Assembly: GCA_023391815.1 (NCBI GenBank) | Contig: JAEWAF010000129.1 | Span: forward strand, 1 to 64,000 | Source: Pseudomonadota bacterium | GTDB lineage: Bacteria > Pseudomonadota > Gammaproteobacteria > Steroidobacterales > Steroidobacteraceae | Length of the DNA stretch: 64,000 bases | Direction of reading: 5' to 3' | Shown here: positions 35,110 to 44,590 of the stretch, piece after piece | Layout of the letters: every line of letters starts with the position of its first letter | Position numbering within the stretch: position 1 is the stretch's first letter | The notes under the pieces: model-generated | What the model was told of the DNA's origin: nothing | The model's database searches: none | Seen by the model: only the letters and a program-made list of their open reading frames with translations | Program-made: the position numbers and the translations under genes

Positions 35110-36543
35110 ATGAACCTCACTCCGCAGTTCATCATCGACGCCAGCTATTTCGCCGCGGCGTTTCTATTCATCTACGGCTTGAAGCGCATGTCGTCGCCGG
35201 TGACGGCGCGCTCCGGCATCGTGGTCGCCGGCGCGGGCATGCTGGTCGCGGTGCTCGCAAGCTTTCTTTATTACTTCGGCGTGAACGACGCAGCGCTGCC
35301 GCACTTGGGAACGAACGTCGTGCTGGCCGCCGTCGCATTGGGGCTCGGTACCGCGTGGGCCTGGTGGAGCGGCAAGCGGGTCGCGATGACGGCTATGCCG
35401 CAGATGGTCGCGCTCTACAACGGCATGGGCGGCGGCGCGGCGGCCTGTATCGCGGCGGTCGAGTTGTTACGGACCACCGCGGTTCATCAAACGATTCCTT
35501 TGTTGCTCGCTGTGGTCGGTGCGCTGATCGGTGCGATCTCGTTGTCCGGTTCCTTGATCGCCTGGGCCAAGCTCGATGGTCGTATCAACGGCGTGTGGCG
35601 TATCGGCGGGCAGCAGATTCTCAACGGCATCGTGTTCCTTGCGACGCTCGGTGTGGGTATTTACATCGTGTTCGTCGCGCACGGTCACGCGCATCCGGGC
35701 GTGGTCGCGGCCTTCTTTGTCGGCGCGCTGATCTTCGGTGTGATGATGACGATGCCGATCGGCGGCGCGGACATGCCGGTCGTCATTTCGCTCTACAACG
35801 CGTTCACCGGCCTGGCGGTGGGCTTCGAAGGTTATGTGCTACAAAACCCGGCGCTGATGATCGCCGGCATGGTGGTGGGCTCGGCGGGTACGTTGCTCAC
35901 GCTGTTGATGGCGAAGGCGATGAACCGCAGCGTGTCGAATGTGATCTTCAGTAACTTCGGCGACACGGGCGGCGAACAGCAGGGCGAGATCAAGGGCTCG
36001 CAGAAGCCGGCCGAAGCGGGCGACGCGGCGATCAACATGCGCTATGCGTCCAAGGTCATCATCGCGCCGGGCTATGGCCTCGCCGTCGCGCAAGCCCAGC
36101 ACAAGTTATATGAATTCGTGAAGCTGCTGACCGATGCGGGCGTCGAAGTGAAGTTCGCCATTCACCCGGTCGCCGGTCGCATGCCGGGCCACATGAACGT
36201 GCTGCTCGCCGAAGCGGGCGTGCCGTACGACATGATCTATGACCTGGAAGATATCAACGCCGAGTTCAAGGAAGCGGACGTGGCGATGGTCATCGGCGCC
36301 AACGACACCGTGAATCCGGCGGCGCGCACCAACAAATCGAGCCCGATTTACGGCATGCCCATCCTGAACGTGGATCAGGCCAAGCAGGTGTACGTCATCA
36401 AGCGCGGCCAGGGTAAGGGTTACTCGGGCGTGGAGAACGAGCTGTTCTTCGCCGATAACTGCAACCTGGTGTATGGCGATGCGCAGAAGGTGCTGGTGGC
36501 CATGATCCAGGCGGTGAAATCGCTAGAGGGCGGCGGCCATTAA
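35110..36543 (+). CDS. pntB: NAD(P) transhydrogenase, beta subunit
   Basis: A 477-residue subunit with an N-terminal membrane domain of about nine helices and a C-terminal NADP(H)-binding domain (VIIAPGYGLAVAQAQHKLYE, GRMPGHMNVLLAEAGVPYD, MVIGANDTVNPAARTNKSSP). Motifs and length match PntB. It ends the three-gene operon, whose NADPH would serve biosynthesis, including the ketoreductase steps of the adjacent pigment cluster (inference). Confidence 0.96.
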   Translation: MNLTPQFIIDASYFAAAFLFIYGLKRMSSPVTARSGIVVAGAGMLVAVLASFLYYFGVNDAALPHLGTNVVLAAVALGLGTAWAWWSGKRVAMTAMPQMVALYNGMGGGAAACIAAVELLRTTAVHQTIPLLLAVVGALIGAISLSGSLIAWAKLDGRINGVWRIGGQQILNGIVFLATLGVGIYIVFVAHGHAHPGVVAAFFVGALIFGVMMTMPIGGADMPVVISLYNAFTGLAVGFEGYVLQNPALMIAGMVVGSAGTLLTLLMAKAMNRSVSNVIFSNFGDTGGEQQGEIKGSQKPAEAGDAAINMRYASKVIIAPGYGLAVAQAQHKLYEFVKLLTDAGVEVKFAIHPVAGRMPGHMNVLLAEAGVPYDMIYDLEDINAEFKEADVAMVIGANDTVNPAARTNKSSPIYGMPILNVDQAKQVYVIKRGQGKGYSGVENELFFADNCNLVYGDAQKVLVAMIQAVKSLEGGGH

Positions 36544-36631
36544 CGCGCTGCCTACATAAACGATCGTTAATTGCTCCTCCGGCGCCAGCGGCGGTACGCT
36601 GCCTGTTCCCTGACAGGCGTGGCTTGGAGCC

Positions 36632-37309
36632 GTGGCAAGAGTACTCATCATCGAAGACGACCGCGTGACCGCTGATGAAATCTGCGCCGAATTGCAGCGG
36701 TACGGGCTGGATACGGAGTGGGTCGGGGACGGTGCCACCGGGCTGGAGCGCGCACGAGGGGGATTTTATGACGCGATCACCCTGGATCGCATGCTCCCCG
36801 GCATGGATGGATTGACCGTGGTCACCCGGCTGCGCGAGTTCGGCGTGCAGACGCCGGTGTTGATGATCAGTGCCCTGTCCGACGCCGACGAGCGAGTGCG
36901 CGGCCTGCGAGCGGGCGGCGACGACTATCTCACCAAGCCGTTCAACCCCGATGAAATGGCGGCGCGCATCGAGGTGCTCCTGCGCCGGAATGCCAATGTG
37001 TCGAGGCCGATGGCGCTGCGGGTCGGGGATCTGCAGCTCGACCTGATCGACCGGACCGCCAGGCGCGGCGATACGTTGCTCGATCTGCTGCCCACCGAAT
37101 TCCGGCTGCTCGAATTCCTGATGCGTCATAGCGGCCGGGTGCTGACGCGCACCATGATCTTCGAGGCGGTGTGGGGCTATCATTTCGACCCCGGCACCAA
37201 TGTGATCGAAGTTCACATCGGGCGGCTGCGGCGCAAGCTCGATCCGCCGGAGCGCGAGCCGCTCATTCATACCGTTCGCGGAGTAGGGTACGTGCTTGAA
37301 GCTCGGTGA
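36632..37309 (+). CDS. OmpR-family response regulator
   Basis: A 225-residue regulator: receiver domain (VLIIEDDRVTADEI; phospho-acceptor Asp in DAITLDRMLPGMDGL, about residue 51; Lys in DDYLTKPF) and a winged-helix DNA-binding domain (about 130-225; FRLLEFLMRHSGRVLTR, VIEVHIGRLRRKLD). It starts at GTG 36632. A 6-bp hairpin (36601-36606 with 36613-36618) lies just upstream of the start. The histidine kinase gene overlaps its end, and an RND pump operon follows. Confidence 0.93.
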   Translation: MARVLIIEDDRVTADEICAELQRYGLDTEWVGDGATGLERARGGFYDAITLDRMLPGMDGLTVVTRLREFGVQTPVLMISALSDADERVRGLRAGGDDYLTKPFNPDEMAARIEVLLRRNANVSRPMALRVGDLQLDLIDRTARRGDTLLDLLPTEFRLLEFLMRHSGRVLTRTMIFEAVWGYHFDPGTNVIEVHIGRLRRKLDPPEREPLIHTVRGVGYVLEAR

Positions 37310-38681
37310 GCTGTCACGCATCAGCACCGTTCGCTTGCTGCCGGTCTACGGCGCCCTGTTCGTGTTGTGGAGCGTGCTGCTGATCGGCTGGGTGCAATAC
37401 GACACCAAGCGTTATCTTTCCAGCGTCGTCGACGAGATTCTCCGACAGCGCGTTCATTATCTGAGCCATATCGATCGGGAACGCCTGCCCGAGGCGATGG
37501 CACAGACCGACGCGCTCGATCTGCGGGGCGTGATGCTCTACGGGCTGTTCGATCAGCACGGTAACAAGATCACCGGCAACATCGAGCAGATTCCCGAGGG
37601 CGTTTCCCTGGATGGCATCGTGCATGCCGTCCCCGGCGGCGTGCACCGGATCGGCACCGACGAAGCCGTGAACGCGCGGGGCCTCGCCACGCGAGTGGAA
37701 GGCGGGGATGTGTTGATTCTGGCGCGTGCCACCAGCGTGCTCGATCAGGTCAATACCATCATCTTTCGTTCGCTGCTGTGGGGGCTCACGCTCACCATCA
37801 TTCCCGGTTTGATCGGCGGGCTCTGGCTGGCGCGCGGGCCGCTACGACGCATTCGGGCGCTCGAGTCGGCGGCGCAGCCCATCATGCGCGGCGATCTGCA
37901 TCAGCGTCTGCCCGTTTCCGGGCGTCGTGACGAGCTCGACATGCTGGCCGGCATCGTCAACTCGATGCTGGAAGAAATCGAACGTTTGATGAGCGAAGTC
38001 AAAGGCGTCTGCGACAGCATCGCGCACGATCTGCGCACCCCGCTGACTCGATTGCGCTCGCAATTGCATCGGATGCATCGCGAAGCCTCCGATAGCGCGC
38101 ACGCCGCCGTCGTCGAACAGGCGATTCTCGATGTCGATTCGTTGCTCGATCGCTTCCGCGCGTTGTTACGAATCTCCGAGCTGGAAGACATGCATCGGCG
38201 CGCCGGCTTCACCGAGGTGCATCTGGCCAGCACGCTGGATCACGTGCGCGAGATCTACACGCCGCTGGCCGAAGACAAGCACATCACGTTTACTTTCGAG
38301 ATCGCGCCGAATGTACCGACCGTGCGCGGCGATCCCAATCTGCTGCTGGAAGCCGTTTCGAACATCGTCGACAACGCCATCAAGTTCACGCCCGCCGGCG
38401 GCAGCATACATTTGCGACTGATCCCGGATGCCGAGGTCGGCGCGCGCATCGATGTGATCGACAGCGGGCCGGGCATCCAAACATCGGAGCGCGAGGCCGT
38501 GCTACAGCGGTTCTATCGCGGTACCTGCAGTAGCAAGGATGTCTCGGGGTCCGGCCTGGGCTTGTCGATCGTGGCCGCGATCGTCAAGCTGCACGGGTTC
38601 AAACTGCAGATTGTCGACAACCCGGCCGGCGGCGCGTGGCTGTCGCTGCTGTGTGGGCCCGCTCGCGCCGGGGCTACTTAA
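37296..38681 (+). CDS. Sensor histidine kinase
   Basis: A 461-residue membrane kinase: first helix YGALFVLWSVLLIGW (about 15-32), a periplasmic sensor of about 130 residues, second helix (LLWGLTLTIIPGLIGGLWLA), HAMP (GPLRRIRALE), H-box SIAHDLRTPLTRLRSQLHRM, N-box NIVDNAIKFTPAGG, G boxes DSGPGI and GSGLGLSIVAAIV. It starts at TTG 37296 with gagtaggg upstream, overlapping the regulator by 14 bases. It is probably the partner of the regulator and may control the efflux genes 80 bases downstream. Confidence 0.9.
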   Translation: MKLGELSRISTVRLLPVYGALFVLWSVLLIGWVQYDTKRYLSSVVDEILRQRVHYLSHIDRERLPEAMAQTDALDLRGVMLYGLFDQHGNKITGNIEQIPEGVSLDGIVHAVPGGVHRIGTDEAVNARGLATRVEGGDVLILARATSVLDQVNTIIFRSLLWGLTLTIIPGLIGGLWLARGPLRRIRALESAAQPIMRGDLHQRLPVSGRRDELDMLAGIVNSMLEEIERLMSEVKGVCDSIAHDLRTPLTRLRSQLHRMHREASDSAHAAVVEQAILDVDSLLDRFRALLRISELEDMHRRAGFTEVHLASTLDHVREIYTPLAEDKHITFTFEIAPNVPTVRGDPNLLLEAVSNIVDNAIKFTPAGGSIHLRLIPDAEVGARIDVIDSGPGIQTSEREAVLQRFYRGTCSSKDVSGSGLGLSIVAAIVKLHGFKLQIVDNPAGGAWLSLLCGPARAGAT

Positions 38682-38760
38682 AAAAGCTTTCATCTGCCTT
38701 CGGTCCATGGCGAGGGAGGCGCGGACCCATAATGGCCGTTCACGTATTCTCTCGCGCCTC

Positions 38761-41700
38761 ATGCTCGGTATCGTAAAAATCGCCCTGCGTCGCCCGTATA
38801 CCTTCGTGGTGCTGGCGTTGCTCATTCTGATTTTCGGTGTGCTCGCGATCCTGCGCACGCCCACCGATATCTTTCCCAATATCCGCATCCCGGTGATCAG
38901 CGTGGTGTGGACGTACACCGGTCTGCCGCCCGATGGCATGGCGGGCCGGATCACCACGAATTTCCAGCGTTCGCTGACCACCATGGTCAACGATATCGAG
39001 CACATCGAAGCCACGTCGTATACCGGCTTCGGCGTCATCAAGGTTTTCTTCCAACCTTCCGTCGATATCAACATGGCCAATGCGCAGGTGACCGCCGCCG
39101 CGCAGACAACTTTGCGTCAGATGCCACAGGGCACGAACCCGCCGAACATCCTCAACTACAACGCCTCGACCGTCGGCATCCTGCAGCTGGCGTTGTCCGG
39201 CGAAGGCATGACTGAGCAGGAGCTCAGCGATCTGGGCATCAACTACGTCCGCACCTTTCTGATCACGGTGCCCGGCGCCTCGATACCGTATCCATTCGGT
39301 GGCAAGCAACGTCAGATCCAGATCGATCTGGATCCCGCGGCCCTGCAGGCGCGCGGGCTGTCGGGCACGGACGTGGCCAATGCGCTGGCGGCCCAGAACC
39401 TGATCACGCCGGTGGGCACGCAGAAAATCGGCGGCTTCGAGTACGCCATCAATCTGAACAACAGCCCGTCGGCGATCGAGGACCTGGGACGGTTGCCGAT
39501 TCGCCTGGTCGACGGCGCGATGGTTTATTTGCGCGATGTCGCTCACGTCCGCGACGGCAATTCGCCGCAGACCAATATCGTGCACGTCGCTGGCAATCGC
39601 TCCGTGCTGCTCACGGTGCTCAAGAGCGGCGCCGCGTCCACGCTCGCCGTGATCGACGGCGTGAAGAAACGGGTCGAGGAGGTGAAGGACCAGTTGCCCG
39701 AGTCGTTGCAGATCAAGCTGATCGGCGATCAATCCATCTTCGTTCGCAGCGCCATCAGCGGCGTGGTCGCCGAAGGCGCGATCGCGGCGCTGCTGACCAG
39801 CCTGATGATCCTGCTGTTCCTGGGGAGCTGGCGCTCCACCGTCATCATCGCCACATCGATTCCGCTGGCCATTCTCGGCTCCATCTTCCTGCTGGCGCTG
39901 ACCGGACAAACACTCAACATCATGACGTTGGGCGGCCTGGCGCTGGCGGTCGGCATTCTTGTCGACGATGCGACCGTCACCATCGAAAACATCAACTGGC
40001 ATCTCGAGCACGGCAAGGACGTGGAAACGTCCATTCTCGACGGTGCGGCGCAGATCGTGACGCCCGCGTTCGTCTCGCTGCTGTGTATTTGTATCGTGTT
40101 CGTGCCGATGTTCTTCCTCGAGGGCGTGGCGCGCTTCCTGTTCGTGCCCATGGCGCTGGCAGTGATCTACGCCATGGTGTGCTCGTTCATTCTGTCGCGC
40201 ACGCTGGTGCCGACCATGGCGATGTATCTGTTGAAGCCGCACTCGCATGAGGATGCGACCGCGCCGACGTCGAATCCGCTGGTGAAGTTCCAGCGCGCGT
40301 TCTCGGACAGATTCGAGCGCTTTCGCGGCGGTTACAAAGAGCTTTTGACGATGGCGGTGTCGCATCGGCGCGGCTTCGTCACGGCCTTCATGTTGTTCGT
40401 GCTGGCCTCATTCCTGCTCGTGCCGTTCCTCGGACGCAACTTCTTTCCGTCGGTCGATGCCGGCCGCATCATGATTCACTTCCGCGCGCAGCCCGGTACG
40501 CGCGTGGAGGAAACAGTGGCTGTGTCGGCGCGCATTCAAGATGTCATCCGGCAAGTGATTCCGCCGGATGAGCTGGCACTGGTGGTGGACAACGTCGGCA
40601 TGCCGTTCTCCAGCATCAACATGACCTACAACAATACCGGCACCATCGGCACGGCGGACGGCGATATCCAGATCACGCTGGAGGAAGATCACAAGCCGAC
40701 CGCCGACTACGTGCGCAAGCTGCGCGAAGAGCTGCCGAAACGATTCCCCGGTACGACGTTCGCGTTCACGCCGGCCGACATCGTCAGCCAGATCCTGAAC
40801 TTCGGCACGCCGTCGCCCATCGATCTGCAAATCCGTGGCAACAACTTCGCGGCGAACTTCGCTTACGCCGAAAGTCTGCTCGCCGATATCAAGCGGATTC
40901 CCGGCATCGCCGATGCGCGCATCCACCAGGCTCGCGGCATGCCGACGTTCAATGTCGATGTCGATCGCACGCGCGCGCAGTTCGCGGGTCTCACCGAGCG
41001 CGATGTCACCAACAGCATGGTGGTGAATCTCGCGGGCTCGGTGCAGGTCGCGCCGACCTTCTGGTTGAACCCGAAGACCAACATCCAGTACCCCATCGTA
41101 CTGCAGACTCCGCAGTACAAGATGGATGAGTTGAACTCGCTGGAGACATTGCCGATCACGGGAGCGAATTCCACGTCGGCGCATTTGCTCGGCGGCATCG
41201 CGGACATCACGCGGACCACGTCGAGCGGCGTGGTTTCTCAATACAACATTCAACCGATCGTGCAGATTTACGGAACGACGCAAGGCGCCGATCTGGGCGC
41301 GGTGGCCACACAGATCCGCAAGATATTGGATGCGCACGCCAAGGAGCTGCCGAAGGGCTCGTCGGTGGCGCTGCTGGGCCAGGTGCGTACCATGGAAAGC
41401 TCGTTCTCCGGACTGATGTGGGGTCTGATCGGCGCCATCGTGCTGATCTATCTGCTGATCGTCGTGAACTTCCAGTCGTGGAGCGATCCGCTCGTCATCA
41501 TCAGCGCGCTGCCCGCGGCGCTGGCCGGCATCATCTGGATGTTGTTCACCACATTCACGACGTTGTCCGTGCCCGCGTTGACGGGCGCGATCATGTGTAT
41601 GGGCGTGGCCACTGCGAATAGCGTGCTGGTGATCAGCTTCGCGCGTGAGCGGCTGGAAGCGTTGGCCGATCCGATCGCCGCCGCGATCGATGCAGGCTTC

Positions 41701-41949
41701 GTGCGTTTCCGTCCCGTGCTGATGACGGCCCTGGCCATGATCATCGGCATGGCACCGATGGCCCTAGGCCTCGGCGATGGCGGTGAGCAGAACGCGCCGC
41801 TGGGTCGCGCCGTGATCGGCGGCTTGATCTTCGCCACCATCGCGACGCTCATTTTCGTTCCTGTCGTTTTCAGCATCGTGCACCGTAATTACGCCCGCAA
41901 GCCCGCGGCGCAGCCGCTGCTTGCCGGAGAGCCTCATGCCGCCCACTGA
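38761..41949 (+). CDS. RND efflux permease, acriflavin-resistance (HAE1) type
   Basis: A 1062-residue inner-membrane proton antiporter. It has the first helix after LRRPYTF, porter domains, and the transmembrane-4 motif GGLALAVGILVDDATVTIEN with the paired Asp needed for proton relay. The family length is about 1,030-1,060. ATG 38761 gives the normal N-terminus; longer in-frame readings add sequence that belongs to the end of the kinase region. It overlaps the adaptor gene and completes a permease-adaptor-outer membrane channel set. Its substrate cannot be told. Confidence 0.93.
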   Translation: MLGIVKIALRRPYTFVVLALLILIFGVLAILRTPTDIFPNIRIPVISVVWTYTGLPPDGMAGRITTNFQRSLTTMVNDIEHIEATSYTGFGVIKVFFQPSVDINMANAQVTAAAQTTLRQMPQGTNPPNILNYNASTVGILQLALSGEGMTEQELSDLGINYVRTFLITVPGASIPYPFGGKQRQIQIDLDPAALQARGLSGTDVANALAAQNLITPVGTQKIGGFEYAINLNNSPSAIEDLGRLPIRLVDGAMVYLRDVAHVRDGNSPQTNIVHVAGNRSVLLTVLKSGAASTLAVIDGVKKRVEEVKDQLPESLQIKLIGDQSIFVRSAISGVVAEGAIAALLTSLMILLFLGSWRSTVIIATSIPLAILGSIFLLALTGQTLNIMTLGGLALAVGILVDDATVTIENINWHLEHGKDVETSILDGAAQIVTPAFVSLLCICIVFVPMFFLEGVARFLFVPMALAVIYAMVCSFILSRTLVPTMAMYLLKPHSHEDATAPTSNPLVKFQRAFSDRFERFRGGYKELLTMAVSHRRGFVTAFMLFVLASFLLVPFLGRNFFPSVDAGRIMIHFRAQPGTRVEETVAVSARIQDVIRQVIPPDELALVVDNVGMPFSSINMTYNNTGTIGTADGDIQITLEEDHKPTADYVRKLREELPKRFPGTTFAFTPADIVSQILNFGTPSPIDLQIRGNNFAANFAYAESLLADIKRIPGIADARIHQARGMPTFNVDVDRTRAQFAGLTERDVTNSMVVNLAGSVQVAPTFWLNPKTNIQYPIVLQTPQYKMDELNSLETLPITGANSTSAHLLGGIADITRTTSSGVVSQYNIQPIVQIYGTTQGADLGAVATQIRKILDAHAKELPKGSSVALLGQVRTMESSFSGLMWGLIGAIVLIYLLIVVNFQSWSDPLVIISALPAALAGIIWMLFTTFTTLSVPALTGAIMCMGVATANSVLVISFARERLEALADPIAAAIDAGFVRFRPVLMTALAMIIGMAPMALGLGDGGEQNAPLGRAVIGGLIFATIATLIFVPVVFSIVHRNYARKPAAQPLLAGEPHAAH

Positions 41950-43129
41950 GTCGCATCGCGGGTTACGCCGCGCCGGCATCCTCATTGCCGTCATCGCCAT
42001 CGTCGTCGTCGTCTCCGGGATCGGGATCCGCGTCAACGATCATCGTCAGATGACCGAGTGGACCGAAGAGCAGGCCATTCCCACGGTCGCGGTCGTCGTG
42101 CCCACCCAAGGCGAAGCCGACGCACGGATCGAATTGCCCGGTCGCTTGGAAGCGTTCGCGCGGGCGCCGCTGAATGCGCGTGTTTCGGGCTACTTGAAAA
42201 CATGGAAGGCCGATATCGGCACGCCGGTGAAGGCTGGCCAATTGATCGCGGAAATCGAAGCGCCGGATATAGAGCAGCAGTTGTTGCAGGCCGAGGCGGA
42301 TCTTGCCAGCGCCGAAGCGAATGCCGCGCTCGCCGCGAGCACCGCCAAACGCTGGCAATCGATGCTCGGTCGCGATTCCGTTTCCAAACAGGAAGTGGAA
42401 GAGAAGGTCGGCGATCTGGCTGCGAAGGAAGCGTTGGCCAAAGCGGCGCGAGCCAACGTCGAGCGTTTGCGCACGATGCGAGGCTTCACGCGCATCGTGG
42501 CGCCGTTCGATGGCGTGGTCACGGCGCGGAATACAGATATCGGTGAGTTGATCACTGCCGGTGGCGGCTCGGGTCGCGAGTTGTTCGTCGTTTCAGATAC
42601 CCGAAAGTTGCGCGTGTATGTGAATGTCCCGCAGGCATATGTGAGTCGATTGAATACGGACGCGAAAGCACTCATCACCGTGCCCGAACATCGTGGTAAG
42701 GAATATTCCGCCGCAGTCGCCGCGTCGGCGGGCGCTGTGAACGTCGCCACCGGCACGACGCTGATGCAGCTCACGGTCGACAACAAAGCGGGCGAGCTTC
42801 TGCCCGGCGGCTATGCCAGCGTGAGCTTCGAGCTGGCGGGCGGGGCGCAAGCGCTGCGAGTGCCGGCCAGCGCACTGATCTTCGATCAATCGGGGCTGCG
42901 TGTGGCGGTCGTCGATGCGCAGAACCGCGTCGTGATGAAGCCCATCACCATCGCGCGCGATCATGGCGCATTCATCGAAGTCGCCGGCGGCATCGAGCCC
43001 GCCGATCGCGTCATCTCGACGCCGCCGGATGGTCTGATGGCTGGCAGCGCTGTGCGTGTGATCGAACCCGCCGCGAAAGAAGCGGATGCGTCGTCGTCCA
43101 ATAAGAAACAAAACGGCAATGCGGGCTGA
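41936..43129 (+). CDS. RND efflux periplasmic adaptor (HlyD/MFP family)
   Basis: A 397-residue adaptor anchored by an N-terminal helix (AGILIAVIAIVVVVSGIGI). The lipoyl half-motifs flank a coiled-coil hairpin (LLQAEADLASAEANAALAAS to GDLAAKEALAKAARANVERL), followed by beta-barrel and membrane-proximal domains. It bridges the permease and the outer-membrane channel. ATG 41936 overlaps the permease gene end by 14 bases. Confidence 0.92.
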   Translation: MPPTESHRGLRRAGILIAVIAIVVVVSGIGIRVNDHRQMTEWTEEQAIPTVAVVVPTQGEADARIELPGRLEAFARAPLNARVSGYLKTWKADIGTPVKAGQLIAEIEAPDIEQQLLQAEADLASAEANAALAASTAKRWQSMLGRDSVSKQEVEEKVGDLAAKEALAKAARANVERLRTMRGFTRIVAPFDGVVTARNTDIGELITAGGGSGRELFVVSDTRKLRVYVNVPQAYVSRLNTDAKALITVPEHRGKEYSAAVAASAGAVNVATGTTLMQLTVDNKAGELLPGGYASVSFELAGGAQALRVPASALIFDQSGLRVAVVDAQNRVVMKPITIARDHGAFIEVAGGIEPADRVISTPPDGLMAGSAVRVIEPAAKEADASSSNKKQNGNAG

Positions 43130-44516
43130 GCTATCGATCGTCATGGCGCTGGCGCTGGCCGGTTGCTCGTTCGCGCCCAAGCTCGAACTGCCTGAAGTTC
43201 CAGTCGCCGAGTCGTACAAGGAGCCGGCGCCGTGGACGCAGGCCGCACCGGCGGATCGTTTGCCGCGCGATGCGTGGTGGCAGCTGTACGGCGACGAAGA
43301 GCTGAATCGTCTGCAAGCGCAGCTGGTTGAAAACAGCCCCGATCTGCGAGCCGCGCTGGCGCGCTATCAGCAAGCGAAGGCCTACGCCGATCAGCTGCGC
43401 TCCGGTTTGTTTCCTTCGATTGCCGTACGCGCCGATGGCGCTCGGGTGCGGCAGTCGGAAACGCGTCCGCCGGCGGGTCAGTCGGCGCCTCGCTATTACA
43501 ACTCGTACGCGACCAGCGTCGAGGCCAGTTATGAAGTCGATCTTTGGGGGCGCGTGCGCAATGACGTGAACGCCGGAAACCTCGAAGCAAGTGCTACCGC
43601 GGCCGATCTGGAATCGGCGCGGCTCAGTCTGCAAGCGCAGCTGGCGGACTATTACATCGCGCTCTACGGGCTGGATCGTGAGGCGGCGCTGCTCGCAGAT
43701 ACGGTGACCGCCTACGATCGCGCGGTGTCGCTTACCAAGGAGCGCCACGAAGCCGGCATCGTTTCCGGCCTGGACGTGGCAAGAGCGCAGACTCAGCTCG
43801 ACACGGCCCGTTCGCAAGTCGCGCAGAACCAGGCACAGCGCGCGACGCTCGAGCATGCGATCGCGGTTCTTGTAGGCGAGTCACCTTCAAAATTTTCACT
43901 GACGCCTCGCTCGGTCCCATTGCAATTGCCACGGATCCCCAGCGATGTGCCGACCAACCTCTTACAGCGCCGGCCCGATATCGCGGCCGCGCAGCGTCGC
44001 ACCGCTGCCGCCAATGCGAGTGTCGGTGTGGCCCGCGCCGCGTACTTCCCGTCAATCACGTTGAGCGGCGCCTACGGCTTCGAGAGCAATCGATCGAGCG
44101 AGTGGCTGACCGCGCCCAACGCCGCCTGGTCGATCGGCCCCTCGATCCTGCTCGAACTCTTCGACGCCGGCCGCCGGCGGGCTCGCGTCGAGCAGGCGCG
44201 GGCCGTATTGGATGAGGCGGGCGCAACGTACCGCGGCGTGGTGTTGGGGGCTTTTCAGGAAGTCGAAGACAACCTGGCCCTGCTTTATCACTACGGAAAC
44301 GCCGCGGAGTCGGAGCGTTCCGCCGTCACTTCGGCCCAGCAGTCGCTCGATTTCGCCATGAACCGTTATCGGGAAGGTGCGGTCAGCTACCTCGAGGTCG
44401 TGCAATCGCAGACCACGGCGCTGAATACCCAGCGCGAAGCGTTGGACCTGCAAACACGCCAGCTGCGGGCCAGCGTGGCACTGATCCGGGCGCTCGGCGG
44501 CGGCTGGGAGGGTTGA
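43119..44516 (+). CDS. Outer-membrane efflux lipoprotein (NodT/OprM family)
   Basis: A 465-residue TolC-like channel with lipobox LALAGCS (Cys about residue 15) giving an N-terminal lipid anchor. Two OEP repeats follow (about 60-240 and 270-460), with ASYEVDLWGRVRNDVNAG and LQRRPDIAAAQRRTAAANAS, both typical of the NodT group. It overlaps the end of the adaptor gene. It is the last gene of the pump operon. Confidence 0.93.
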   Translation: MRAELSIVMALALAGCSFAPKLELPEVPVAESYKEPAPWTQAAPADRLPRDAWWQLYGDEELNRLQAQLVENSPDLRAALARYQQAKAYADQLRSGLFPSIAVRADGARVRQSETRPPAGQSAPRYYNSYATSVEASYEVDLWGRVRNDVNAGNLEASATAADLESARLSLQAQLADYYIALYGLDREAALLADTVTAYDRAVSLTKERHEAGIVSGLDVARAQTQLDTARSQVAQNQAQRATLEHAIAVLVGESPSKFSLTPRSVPLQLPRIPSDVPTNLLQRRPDIAAAQRRTAAANASVGVARAAYFPSITLSGAYGFESNRSSEWLTAPNAAWSIGPSILLELFDAGRRRARVEQARAVLDEAGATYRGVVLGAFQEVEDNLALLYHYGNAAESERSAVTSAQQSLDFAMNRYREGAVSYLEVVQSQTTALNTQREALDLQTRQLRASVALIRALGGGWEG

Positions 44517-44529
44517 AAAAGCGGGCCCG

Positions 44530-44559
44530 TTGAATCTTTACACGAGGGTCGCGTATCTT
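44530..44559 (+). promoter_or_regulatory. Candidate sigma-70 promoter before the HNH-exonuclease pair
   Basis: TTGAAT at 44530-44535 and TATCTT at 44554-44559 are separated by 18 bases and lie about 32 bases before the GTG start at 44591. Both hexamers share four positions with the consensus. This is a plausible but unproven promoter. Confidence 0.35.
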
Positions 44560-44590
44560 AGGATGTAGTGCCCCTTGCTGTGTCCGAGTC

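Noticed and set aside
38740..40365. Long minus-strand open frame across the RND permease
   Set aside because: Antisense shadow of the permease gene, with His/Arg/Asp-rich composition and no domain.
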